This document shows, piece after piece, positions 18,572 to 26,711 of a DNA stretch of 64,000 nt. A model generated the notes under the pieces. It did not search any database, had not been told where the DNA came from, and saw only the letters and a list, made by a program, of their open reading frames with translations. Source of the DNA: Anaerolineaceae bacterium (GTDB lineage: Bacteria > Chloroflexota > Anaerolineae > Aggregatilineales > Phototrophicaceae); NCBI GenBank assembly GCA_002702065.1, contig NZXX01000002.1:558001-622000 (forward strand). The letters are read 5' to 3'. A program made the position numbers and the translations under genes. Numbering within the stretch: position 1 is the stretch's first letter; each line of letters begins with the position of its first letter.

Positions 18572-18602
18572 TTGAACGCAGGCTGTGGTTGTCTGGTATA
18601 AT
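18572..18602 (+). promoter_or_regulatory. Predicted promoter of the membrane protein at 18636
   Basis: TTGAAC at 18572-18577, a 19-base spacer and TATAAT at 18597-18602 fit a vegetative promoter. It overlaps the longest possible reading of the downstream gene, which argues that translation starts later, at GTG 18636. Confidence 0.5.
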
Positions 18603-18635
18603 GAACAACAAAGGTCGCTAGACAGAAGTTGTCCT

Positions 18636-19478
18636 GTGCAATCAACCGTGCCTTCCTCAAAAAATCCCTTCTGGGCAGAATTTACCCCCAGTATTGACCG
18701 GCGCTTGCCGTATTGGGCGCGTCGCTCGAACCCGGTTGTCCGCCGACATCTGGGTGTCCACTGGAAGGTGCTGCCGCTTGAAGTCGATTTGCTCGTGCGC
18801 CTGCTGCTGATTCAGGGGGCGGTGATTGCCGTTTCGGCGGCGATCCCCATTTTGCTGCCGCTGCTGTTTACCTTGCTGCCGGTGTCGATGGTGCTGCTGC
18901 CGTTTGTGCTGATCGGCTATGTACGCGTGCTGATCGGTGTGGGCAGCTTTACGGTGCGCATGATGGTCGATGAACAGCATAACAATACGCTGGCGCTGCT
19001 GCGCACCACGCCGATGCCGCTGCGCCATATCCTGTATAGCAAAGGGGCGGCGGGGGTCTGGCGGCAGATCGAGGACCTGGGCCTCATTATCATGGGGACG
19101 GCGGTGCTGTCGCTGCCGGTGATCGGGCTGCAATACGCCGCGTACTGGCCGCTGGAAGACCTGACGACGATTTCATGGTTGTCGCGGGTGGCGCTGGGCA
19201 TGGGGCTGATCGGTTCAATCGCGCGCCTGTTTATCGAACCGGCGATGATTGCCGCCTGTGCCATCGCCATTGGCAGCATTGTCCCATCGCGGGCACCAGC
19301 CCTCATCGCCCTGACCGGACTGGGCTTTTTCTACTTCCTGCTCATCAACCTGCCGCGCCTGATGCCGATGACGCCGGAACTGCGTGTGCTGCTGGAATCC
19401 ATCCTGCCGATTGTGCTGCCGGTTGCGATTACGTTTCTCGCGTTTCGGCTGGCGGAATATGTGCTGCGGCGCGACTAA
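18636..19478 (+). CDS. Polytopic membrane protein, ABC-2-permease-like
   Basis: The 280-residue protein has a soluble N-terminal stretch, then about six to seven membrane helices. The segment VDEQHNNTLALLRTTPMPLRH followed by ILYSKGAAGVWRQ resembles the amphipathic coupling region of ABC-2 type permeases, but no ATPase gene is adjacent, so transport is only inferred. GTG 18636 is preferred because the promoter TATAAT at 18597-18602 lies inside the longer reading from GTG 18585. The ribosome-binding site is weak. Confidence 0.65.
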   Translation: MQSTVPSSKNPFWAEFTPSIDRRLPYWARRSNPVVRRHLGVHWKVLPLEVDLLVRLLLIQGAVIAVSAAIPILLPLLFTLLPVSMVLLPFVLIGYVRVLIGVGSFTVRMMVDEQHNNTLALLRTTPMPLRHILYSKGAAGVWRQIEDLGLIIMGTAVLSLPVIGLQYAAYWPLEDLTTISWLSRVALGMGLIGSIARLFIEPAMIAACAIAIGSIVPSRAPALIALTGLGFFYFLLINLPRLMPMTPELRVLLESILPIVLPVAITFLAFRLAEYVLRRD

Positions 19479-19587
19479 AATCGAAATTGTTAAATCTGCA
19501 TAAAAATTCCATATTCTCAATTGTATGATGTGCCCATGCTGTGCTATGATAGCTGCAATGGTCGGTGCTTCAAAGGAGTAAACGCGC

Positions 19588-19749
19588 ATGACCTACAGCA
19601 GCGATTTCAATGGCCTGCAAATGTGGAAGATCAAACAGCAAGAACTGGTGCGTGAGGCCCAGCGCGAACATCAGGCGCGTGAGTTACTGCGGCTGCAACC
19701 CGTCAAACGGCGGTTGCGTCTGCCCAAAATCACCATCAGCTGGAATTAA
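19588..19749 (+). CDS. 53-residue small basic protein
   Basis: This short ORF has a perfect AAGGAG 9 bases before its ATG and a strong terminator 21 bases after its stop, so it looks like a complete gene. The protein starts MTYSSDFNGLQMWKIKQQEL, continues with a charged helix (VREAQREHQARELLRLQ) and ends in a basic tail (VKRRLRLPKITISWN). No cysteines or membrane segment are present. It could be a regulator or a nucleic-acid- or ribosome-binding peptide, but no family is recognised. Confidence 0.55.
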   Translation: MTYSSDFNGLQMWKIKQQELVREAQREHQARELLRLQPVKRRLRLPKITISWN

Positions 19750-19770
19750 ACTTGTGGAAATGAAACACAA

Positions 19771-19801
19771 CCCCGGATCAGCACCTCGATCCGGGGTTTT
19801 A
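19771..19801 (+). terminator. Rho-independent terminator between the small gene and trpS
   Basis: CCCCGGATC (19771-19779) pairs perfectly with GATCCGGGG (19788-19796), followed by TTTT. It is placed to stop plus-strand transcription and, less strongly, trpS from the other side. Confidence 0.85.
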
Positions 19802-19807
19802 GATTCT

Positions 19808-20836
19808 TCAGGCGGGCAGCCGATACAGCCCCATCGCATCCTTGACTTGCAGCAGCGTCGCCTGTGCCTCCGCCCGCACCTGTTTTGACCCGCTGATGAG
19901 CACCTCCTCGACCAGACCGGGCGTTTGCTCATAGACGGCGCGGCGCTGGCGAATCGGTTCGAGGAAGGCGTTGATCGCGGCGGCCAGGCTGCGCTTGATC
20001 TCGACGTCGCCGATTTTGCCCTGCCGGTACCGCTGCTTAAAGTCCGTCACTTCGTCCGTGTTCGGGTTGAAAATATCGTGATAGATGAACACCGGGTTAC
20101 CTTCGACTTTGCCGGGAATGTCGGCCCGGATACGGTTCGGGTCGGTGTACATCCCGCGCACTTTCTGATTGACCGTATCGGCATCATCCGACAGATAAAT
20201 TGTATTGCCGAGTGACTTGCTCATCTTGGCCTGCCCATCCGTACCGATCAGCGAGCGCACCTGCCCCTTGATCAATTCCGGCACCGGGAAAAAATCGCCA
20301 TAGAGATGATTGAAGCGCCGGGCGATCTCGCGCGAGATTTCGACATGGGCCTCGTTGTCCTTGCCGACCGGCACATGCGTCGCGCGCATCAGCAGAATAT
20401 CTGCGGCCTGAAGCACCGGGTAGCCAAGCAGGCCAAATGGCATGTTATCCAGATGCGCCGCTTTTGCCATGTCCTTCAGGCTGGGGATGCGCTGTAACCG
20501 CGCGACGGGCGTCAGCATTTCAAAGATCAGGTTAAGCTCGGCGGTTTCCGGCACGGCGGATTGCAGGAAGATCGTGCTGTGGTCGGGGTCGATGCCAACA
20601 CTCAGGTAATCCAGCACCATTTCGTTGATGTTCTCGCGCAGCATGGCGATCTCGGCGGGGCTGTTCCTGGTCGTCAGGGTGTGCAGGTCCGCCACGATGA
20701 AAATGCACTCATGGGTCGCCTGCAACCGGAGCCGGTTGGCGAGAGAGCCGACATAGTGGCCGAGATGCAGCCGGCCTGTGGGGCGGTCGCCGGTGAGTAT
20801 CCGGCCCTGTTTGACGGTCGATGGCGCGCTGTTCAT
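19808..20836 (-). CDS. trpS: Tryptophanyl-tRNA synthetase
   Basis: The 342-residue class I synthetase shows the HIGH-type motif in [13 protein letters not shown] near residue 20 and KMSKS at about 200, with [17 protein letters not shown] between them. It charges tRNA-Trp in the cytoplasm. ATG 20836 has AAGGAG 8 bases upstream, and the apparent longer N-terminus runs into the leader RNA. The gene is preceded by a complete T-box leader with a tryptophan specifier, so expression should rise when uncharged tRNA-Trp accumulates. Length and motifs are normal. Confidence 0.95.
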   Translation of the reverse strand: MNSAPSTVKQGRILTGDRPTGRLHLGHYVGSLANRLRLQATHECIFIVADLHTLTTRNSPAEIAMLRENINEMVLDYLSVGIDPDHSTIFLQSAVPETAELNLIFEMLTPVARLQRIPSLKDMAKAAHLDNMPFGLLGYPVLQAADILLMRATHVPVGKDNEAHVEISREIARRFNHLYGDFFPVPELIKGQVRSLIGTDGQAKMSKSLGNTIYLSDDADTVNQKVRGMYTDPNRIRADIPGKVEGNPVFIYHDIFNPNTDEVTDFKQRYRQGKIGDVEIKRSLAAAINAFLEPIRQRRAVYEQTPGLVEEVLISGSKQVRAEAQATLLQVKDAMGLYRLPA

Positions 20837-20899
20837 GATTTTTGTTCTCCTTATATAGATAGTCCTGACGGTGTGAAACCGGGCAGCCGCACGGGAAAT

Positions 20900-21204
20900 A
20901 AAAAACGCCCGTCCCTGTACAATGGGACGAGCGTCTGTCTGGCTCGTGGTGCCACCCAAATTCGACCAGCTTCCTGACACAGTAGATGGTCGCACTCCTG
21001 ACGGACACAGCCTGTTGCGATGCCCGTGCGCTGATAACGGTGGCAAACCCGGCTCAGGCTACTGCGCGAATGTGCGGTTCGCCCTGCGGCTCGGAGGACC
21101 ATTCAGCGCCAGCGTTCAGGTCGGGTTCTCAGCCACCCCGGCTCTCTGTGCTGGTGTGCAGACGCTTACTTTTCCTCGTCGCAGCCTTTGTGGATGCAAT
21201 TGTC
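20900..21204 (-). promoter_or_regulatory. Tryptophan T-box riboswitch of trpS
   Basis: The leader RNA shows the T-box order: stem I with an AGAGAG bulge, then GAA-TGG-TCCTCCGAG in which TGG is the tryptophan specifier codon. The T-box bulge AATTTGGGTGGCACCACGAG (20967-20948) follows, then a terminator with arms 20935-20924 and 20915-20906 and six T's. The UGGC in the bulge complements the GCCA end expected of tRNA-Trp with discriminator G. The boundaries are approximate at the 5' side. Confidence 0.9.
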
Positions 21205-21210
21205 CATTTC

Positions 21211-21238
21211 ATTGTAGGGTATTCATGGCGTGTGTCAA
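21211..21238 (-). promoter_or_regulatory. Promoter of the trpS T-box transcript
   Basis: TTGACA (21238-21233), a 16-base spacer and TACAAT (21216-21211) stand directly in front of the T-box leader, placing the transcript start near 21204. Confidence 0.8.
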
Positions 21239-21309
21239 TCACAACCCCTACCAACGTGGGGTAAGGCATCCGTTATAATAGGTTATATCAACGTATTTGC
21301 GAGGTTAAC

Positions 21310-21861
21310 GTGAACGAAGACATCACCACGGTAGAAGCATTCGACGCCATGATCCGGGACTCCAGCCAGGGCGGTCAGGTGCTGGAGTTCATCGGTGGCG
21401 AAGTTGTTGAAGCGCCCGGCAATGCGTATCTTTCCGCGCTGGCGACCCATATTCAGGTGGCGCTTGGTACATTTTTGAAAGGCAAAAACTGGGGGCATCT
21501 GACAGGCGAGTCCCGCCTCTATCAAGTCGCCGGGGAGCGATACGCGCCGGATGTTGCCTGCATCAGCAAATCCAGCCAGCCGGAACTGAATGGCGAAGGG
21601 GCGATCCCCGTGCCGCCGGAACTTGCGGTCGAAATTGTGGCGGACGAGATGAACGCGCAGGAACAGCGGCATCTGCGCATCAAGACCAGCAATTATCTGT
21701 CTGCCGGGTCGTTGGTGTGGGTGGTGTGCCCGGTATCACAGGTGGTTGAAGTCCATCAGCCGCGCCAGCCGGTCCAGATCATCGACAAGTCTGGCACCGT
21801 CGATGGGGGCAATGTGCTGCCGGGCTTCACGCTGGATGTGCGAACCATCTTCAGTGAATGA
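21310..21861 (+). CDS. Uma2-family (DUF820) putative endonuclease
   Basis: The 183-residue protein has the PD-(D/E)XK-like fold of Uma2. It shows EFIGGEVVEAPG near residue 27, RYAPDVACIS (the catalytic Asp), PELAVEIVADEMNA (the Glu) and RIKTSNYLSAGSLVWVVCP. The family is common in cyanobacteria and Chloroflexota. It is thought to be a restriction-endonuclease-like nuclease, but real substrates are unknown. The start is GTG 21310 with GAGG upstream. A TATAAT at 21274-21279 may be the -10 box, though the -35 box is weak. Confidence 0.85.
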   Translation: MNEDITTVEAFDAMIRDSSQGGQVLEFIGGEVVEAPGNAYLSALATHIQVALGTFLKGKNWGHLTGESRLYQVAGERYAPDVACISKSSQPELNGEGAIPVPPELAVEIVADEMNAQEQRHLRIKTSNYLSAGSLVWVVCPVSQVVEVHQPRQPVQIIDKSGTVDGGNVLPGFTLDVRTIFSE

Positions 21862-22059
21862 TATGCGTGCTGTGTTTGTTACAACGCACGATATTCAACC
21901 GCGTTTTTCTAAACAACCGTAACTATGCGCGCCGGATGGATAGTTGTACCATTCTCATAAGGTGTTCAGAAATTTTTAAGAACGCGTTATAACTCGATGC
22001 AAGGTGTCTATGGTAGAATAAGTGAAATCAGTAACAAGCAACGGAACTTTACACTTTTC

Positions 22060-22773
22060 ATGAAACCGATCGTCCAGATCATCGGCCTGACCAAACACTA
22101 CACCGAGGGCAACAAGACCCGCGCTGTGCTGGATCACGTTGATCTGGAGATTCAATCCGGCGAGTTTTTTGTCATACTGGGCAAAAGCGGCAGCGGGAAA
22201 AGCACCCTGCTCAATATGATGAGTGGCATTGACGCACCGGATGGCGGGCAAATCTGCATTGATGGCACCGACATCACCGCACTGGACGAACGCCATCAAA
22301 CACTTTTTCGCCGCGATCATATCGGCATTGTCTTTCAGTTCTTCAATCTGATCCCGACGTTGACGGTGCTAGAAAACATCACGCTGCCGGGCGAACTAAA
22401 AGGGGAGCAGCGCCGTTCGGTGGAGCAGCGCGGGCGCGAACTGCTGGCTCAGGTAGGTCTGGCAGACCGGGCCGACGCCTTCCCGGACAAGCTGAGTGGT
22501 GGCGAACAGCAGCGCATCGCCATTGCGCGGGCACTGGTGCAGGAACCGGCACTGGTGCTGGCGGACGAACCGACCGGAAATCTGGACGAAGAGACCGGTC
22601 AAAAGGTACTGCAACTGCTGTTGCAATTGACCCGTGACGCAGGCAAGACGCTGGTCATGGCCACCCACAATCCCGAAATCGTACCCCTGGCGGATAGAAT
22701 CTGTCGGATTCATGACGGCCAACTTCTCGTTACATTACAGCAGCCTCATGCTATAATAGAAGCAGGCTTATGA
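22060..22773 (+). CDS. ABC transporter ATPase, LolD/MacB type
   Basis: The 237-residue nucleotide-binding subunit has Walker A GKSGSGKS near residue 42, Q-loop VFQFFNL, signature LSGGEQQR, Walker [15 protein letters not shown] and H-loop MATHNPE. The insertion and the order match the LolD/MacB/FtsE group, which pairs with FtsX-like permeases. Such a permease is encoded at 23369-25933 on the same strand. The complex probably moves lipoproteins or exports substrates from the membrane. ATG 22060 is preferred over TTG- or ATG-like starts further upstream, which add an atypical extension. Confidence 0.9.
   Translation: MKPIVQIIGLTKHYTEGNKTRAVLDHVDLEIQSGEFFVILGKSGSGKSTLLNMMSGIDAPDGGQICIDGTDITALDERHQTLFRRDHIGIVFQFFNLIPTLTVLENITLPGELKGEQRRSVEQRGRELLAQVGLADRADAFPDKLSGGEQQRIAIARALVQEPALVLADEPTGNLDEETGQKVLQLLLQLTRDAGKTLVMATHNPEIVPLADRICRIHDGQLLVTLQQPHAIIEAGL
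22729..22757 (+). promoter_or_regulatory. Possible internal promoter before the HEAT gene
   Basis: GTTACA, a 17-base spacer and TATAAT (22752-22757) lie in the last codons of the ATPase gene. This could give the HEAT and permease genes extra transcription. Confidence 0.4.
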
Positions 22774-22827
22774 GAAAAGACTTGATCCGGGGTATTCAAC
22801 GATTACGCTTTAGAAAGAGGCAAGCCC

Positions 22828-23265
22828 ATGTCCGAGCCTGACTCTGCCGATATCAAGCAATTTCTGGCTGAACTCCGCGATTTCAACAAGGAGAAGCGCC
22901 GTACTGCTGTGATGAAGTTAGGAATGGCGGGTGGCGATCAAGCTGTCACCGCGCTCATCCTGGCCGTGCAGAATCGTAACGAAGATCTGATTGTTCGAGG
23001 TCGTGCGGCCCTCATGCTGGGCCAGATCGGCGACACCCGTGCGGTAATGCCGCTCATCAAAGCGCTGGACGCGCCCGGCCTGCAAACACCCCTCAATGCC
23101 GCGCAGGCACTGGGGAAACTGGGGGATGTGCGCGCGATTAAACCCCTGTTGATGATGGCCTCCTCGGCAGATTCCAAATTTCGCGCTGCGGCGCTGGAAG
23201 CACTGGAACGCCTGGGGTATACCACCGAAGAACAGGGCATCACCAGTCAAGAAAGCGAAGCGTGA
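22828..23265 (+). CDS. HEAT-repeat (PBS lyase-type) protein
   Basis: The 145-residue soluble protein contains three or four helical repeats of about 31 residues, such as GDQAVTALILAVQN, GDTRAVMPLIKALDAPG and GDVRAIKPLLMMASS. This is the pattern of HEAT/phycobilisome-lyase repeats. It has no catalytic motif and is probably a protein-binding scaffold. It sits between the ABC ATPase and its permease, so it may dock on that transporter, but this is inference. A ribosome-binding site (GAAAGAGG) precedes ATG 22828. A second HEAT-containing protein is at 40260-41507. Confidence 0.8.
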   Translation: MSEPDSADIKQFLAELRDFNKEKRRTAVMKLGMAGGDQAVTALILAVQNRNEDLIVRGRAALMLGQIGDTRAVMPLIKALDAPGLQTPLNAAQALGKLGDVRAIKPLLMMASSADSKFRAAALEALERLGYTTEEQGITSQESEA

Positions 23266-23368
23266 ACACCGGCTGAAACGGTTCGCGCCTCTCGTTCAAA
23301 CTCATACTTCGCTGTGAACCCACTGTTTTCGACAGCCGAATATTGTCTTGCGCACTGCGGGAGTTGAT

Positions 23369-25933
23369 ATGATCGCTCTGTTCCGTTTGGCCCGCCGCTA
23401 TGTTGCCCGCCGCTTTCTGCAAAGTTTGCTGTTTGTCGTGGGTGTGGCGCTGGGTGTGGCGATGGTCATTGCTATTGACCTGGCGAATGGTTCTGCCAGC
23501 CGGGCATTTGATCTCAGTACCGAAAGCGTCACCGGGCGTGCGACCCATCAGATTACCGGTGGGCCGTCCGGCGTGCCGACGGATATCTATACCCGGCTGC
23601 GTGTGGAACTGGGGCTGCGGGCTGTGGCGCCGGTGGTGGCGGAATACGTGCGCGGGCTGGACCTGGGCGATCAACCACTGCGCCTGCTGGGGGTGGAACC
23701 CTTTGCCGAGCCGCCGTTCCGCGATTACCTGACCGACATCGAAGTGGAAGGCGAAAACCAGAACGCCTTCCAGTCCCTCAACGCATTTATCGCCGAACCG
23801 AATACGATCCTGATGAGCCAGACTCTGGCCGACCGTTTTGACATTGCGGTGGGCGATGTCATCACGCTGCGGCCCGGCGATGGTCGGGCTGATGTGCGGG
23901 TGGTGGGGCTGCTGCAACCAGCGGATAACGTCAGTGCGCAGGCGCTGGACGATCTGCTGCTGACGGATATTGCCAGTGCGCAGGAGTTGATCGGGCGGCC
24001 CGGCTATCTGACGCGTATCGACCTCATCCTGCCGGAAGGTATGGATACAGCCCGTATCGAGGCGATCCTGCCTCCCGGCGTCACGATGTCAACCACGCAG
24101 GAAGCCAACGGCACCCTGGCGCAGATGACCGCCGCTTTTGAGCTGAACTTGCAGGCGCTCAGTCTGCTGGCGCTGACGGTCGGTGTCTTCCTGATCTACA
24201 ACACGGTGACGTTCAGCGTGGTGCAGCGCAGGCCAATTATCGGTACATTGCGCGCATTGGGGGCGACTCGCCGCCAGATTTTTGCGCTGATTCTGGGCGA
24301 GGCGTTTTTGCTTGGTCTGGTGGGCACGGTGTTAGGTCTGGGCCTGGGCATCATCTTCGGGCGCGGCGCGGTCGGGCTGGTGTCGCAAACCATCAGCGAT
24401 CTGTACTTTACGGTGAACGTGCAGGGCGTCGTCGTGCAGACCGGGACGCTCGTCAAAGGTGCGGTGATTGGCCTGCTTGCCAGCCTTGCCGCCGCTGTGG
24501 TGCCTTCCATCGACGCCACGCGTACCCCGCCTGCCGGTGTGCTGCGCCGTTCGGATGTGGAGCAGCGTGCCCTCAAACTGATTCCGGTCACCACGCTGGC
24601 CGCTGCTGCGCTGAATGTACTCGGCTACCTGCTGCTGCAAATCCCGACCCAGAATATCATCGTCGCCTTTACCGCGCTGTTTGCTATCGTGCTGGGTGGC
24701 GCGCTGTTTACGCCGGTGGTGCTGCTGGTGATGATGCGCCTGTCGACGCCGGTTGGGGACGCGGTGTTTGGTGTGCTGGGGCGCATGGCCCCGCGCGCTG
24801 TCATCCGGTCGCTCAGCCGTACATCGGTCGCTGTCGCCGCACTGACCGTCGCCGTGAGTGTGATCGTCGGCGTGAGCGTGATGATCGGCAGCTTTCGCAA
24901 CACCGTCGCGGACTGGCTGGATACGACACTGGGCGCAGATATTTATGTTTCGCCGCCGCTGCTGACAGCCAATCGCAATACGGTTGATGTCGATCCGGCG
25001 ATTCTGGACGTGCTGAACGCGGTTGATGGCGTGGCCCGCATAGAGTTTGTCCGTGATGCGCAGGTGATCGCACCCGATTACCCAGATTTACCGACGGTCA
25101 ACCTGAGCGCCGGGTCGGGCGATGTATCCGCCAGTGATCGCCGTTTTGCCTGGCTGGATGCGGCGGATGGCTGGAGCGCCCTGCAAGCGGGTGATTTGCT
25201 GGTGAGCGAACCTTTTGCTTACCGCCGGGGCATTACGCCGCAGGACAACCAGCTGACGCTGCTGACGGATGACGGGCCAAAGACGTTCACGGTAGCCGGG
25301 GTATTTTATGATTACTCCACCGATCAGGGCACGGTGTTCATGGATTACGCCGTCTACCGCGATTATTTTGACGACCCCTTTATTTCGTCGGTGGCGCTGT
25401 TTCTGCAAGATGGTGTCGAGACACAAACCGTCATCGAGCAACTGAGAACCGAAACGCTGGTCGGCACGGACCTGAATGCGCAGGCCAATCGAGACCTGCG
25501 GGCCGGGGTGTTCGAGGTGTTCGAGCGTGCCTTCAGCATTACGGCGGCGCTGCAAGTGCTGGCGACAGTGGTCGCGTTTATCGGCATCCTCAGCGCGTTG
25601 ATGGCGCTGCAACTGGAGCATACCCGCCAGTATGGGGTGATGCGCGCCACTGGCATGACGCCGCGCCAGTTGTGGAACTTCACGCTGATCCAGACCGGGT
25701 TAATGGGGACGACCGCTGGGTTATTGTCGTTACCGATCGGTCTGCTGCTGGCGCTGGTATTGATCTATGTCATCAATGTGCGGTCATTTGGCTGGACGAT
25801 GGCACTCGACCTGCAAGCCGGGCCGTTCGTGCAGGCGTTTACCGTCGCGGTAGTGGCGGCGCTGCTGGCCGGGTTGTATCCGGCATGGCGGCTGACCCGG
25901 CTGGTGACGGCGCGGGCGCTGCGAGCCGAATAA
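23369..25933 (+). CDS. FtsX-family ABC transporter permease
   Basis: The 854-residue permease has two FtsX-type membrane domains. A first helix near residues 15-40 is followed by a large extracytoplasmic MacB-PCD-like region, a helix trio (about 260-400), a second periplasmic region with the TLGADIYVS and LRAGVFEVFERAF segments, and a final trio. The motif TLRALGATRRQIFALILGEA is the classical FtsX coupling loop, and YGVMRATGMTPRQLW is its second copy. It pairs with the ATPase at 22060. ATG 23369 has GCGGGAG upstream. The N-terminal domain resembles lipoprotein-releasing or efflux permeases; the substrate is unknown. Confidence 0.85.
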   Translation: MIALFRLARRYVARRFLQSLLFVVGVALGVAMVIAIDLANGSASRAFDLSTESVTGRATHQITGGPSGVPTDIYTRLRVELGLRAVAPVVAEYVRGLDLGDQPLRLLGVEPFAEPPFRDYLTDIEVEGENQNAFQSLNAFIAEPNTILMSQTLADRFDIAVGDVITLRPGDGRADVRVVGLLQPADNVSAQALDDLLLTDIASAQELIGRPGYLTRIDLILPEGMDTARIEAILPPGVTMSTTQEANGTLAQMTAAFELNLQALSLLALTVGVFLIYNTVTFSVVQRRPIIGTLRALGATRRQIFALILGEAFLLGLVGTVLGLGLGIIFGRGAVGLVSQTISDLYFTVNVQGVVVQTGTLVKGAVIGLLASLAAAVVPSIDATRTPPAGVLRRSDVEQRALKLIPVTTLAAAALNVLGYLLLQIPTQNIIVAFTALFAIVLGGALFTPVVLLVMMRLSTPVGDAVFGVLGRMAPRAVIRSLSRTSVAVAALTVAVSVIVGVSVMIGSFRNTVADWLDTTLGADIYVSPPLLTANRNTVDVDPAILDVLNAVDGVARIEFVRDAQVIAPDYPDLPTVNLSAGSGDVSASDRRFAWLDAADGWSALQAGDLLVSEPFAYRRGITPQDNQLTLLTDDGPKTFTVAGVFYDYSTDQGTVFMDYAVYRDYFDDPFISSVALFLQDGVETQTVIEQLRTETLVGTDLNAQANRDLRAGVFEVFERAFSITAALQVLATVVAFIGILSALMALQLEHTRQYGVMRATGMTPRQLWNFTLIQTGLMGTTAGLLSLPIGLLLALVLIYVINVRSFGWTMALDLQAGPFVQAFTVAVVAALLAGLYPAWRLTRLVTARALRAE

Positions 25934-25937
25934 CTAC

Positions 25938-25967
25938 AAAAAAGGGAGGGTCTGCGAGTCCCCTCCC
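25938..25967 (-). terminator. Rho-independent terminator of the secreted protein gene
   Basis: On the minus strand a GC-rich stem (GGGAGGGG with CCCTCCC) is followed by TTTTTT. It ends transcription from 25999-26538, close to the end of the convergent permease gene. Confidence 0.7.
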
Positions 25968-25998
25968 AACGATTTGATGTGTTTTCATTGTTGTCCGA

Positions 25999-26538
25999 TT
26001 AGCCAGCGTTGGTGCTGCTGTCCATCTCGTCCATGCCGCTGCCCGGCTGGCGATTTTCGCTGCTGAAGAAATCTTCCAGGCTGGTGCGAATTTCTGTACA
26101 GCGCAGGTCTTCACCGGTCACAATCGGCGGGTTGAGAATAACCATCGAACCGCCATCCTGACCAGCGGTCGCGCCATCGACCATCGCTTCTTCAGTGGCC
26201 ATTGAATCTGCGCTCATTTCGGGTGTTTCCTCGGCCTGCGTGTTCTCACCCATATCAATTTCACCGTCACCGCCGAAGTCGGCTGCGTCAGGCATCATAT
26301 AACTGCCATACTGCCCGCCTTCCAGTTCGGATGCACCGGGGCCGGTGTAACCGTAATCACGGGTGGCCAGGCCCACCAGCAGCGTAAGCGTGGAATCACA
26401 GATGAGCAATTGCTGCTGATCGCCCTGATCAGTCTGCGCGTCAGGGGTTGCCGTTGCGTCCTGCGCCAGCATTGCAGGCACAGCCACGATCATCAAGAGT
26501 ACCAGAATAAACGCCATCATGCGTCGAGTTGTAAACAT
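25999..26538 (-). CDS. Secreted hypothetical protein, Asp/Glu/Met-rich
   Basis: The 179-residue protein has a signal peptide (basic start, hydrophobic core, cleavage near AMLAQDATAT at residue 25) and an acidic, low-complexity body with TDQGDQQQLL, EIDMGENTQAEETPEMSADS and GSGMDEMDSSTN. Two cysteines (ICDST and LRCTE) could form a disulfide. I recognise no family. AAGGAG lies 8 bases before the ATG. It is a single-gene unit closed by the terminator at 25938-25967. Confidence 0.7.
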   Translation of the reverse strand: MFTTRRMMAFILVLLMIVAVPAMLAQDATATPDAQTDQGDQQQLLICDSTLTLLVGLATRDYGYTGPGASELEGGQYGSYMMPDAADFGGDGEIDMGENTQAEETPEMSADSMATEEAMVDGATAGQDGGSMVILNPPIVTGEDLRCTEIRTSLEDFFSSENRQPGSGMDEMDSSTNAG

Positions 26539-26711
26539 ACGCAGCTCCTTCTTTATTCGTGAACATTTTTTGTATCGTTTGTTGTCGATACCTGATCACG
26601 AATCTAACAATTGAGCTTACGAACGGCATGTGCCAGCCAGTGGATTTTGGAGTAGGCCATCGTGCTACAGGGTAGTTGGCCCCATTGGCCCAGACCGATA
26701 TGGCGAGTTGT

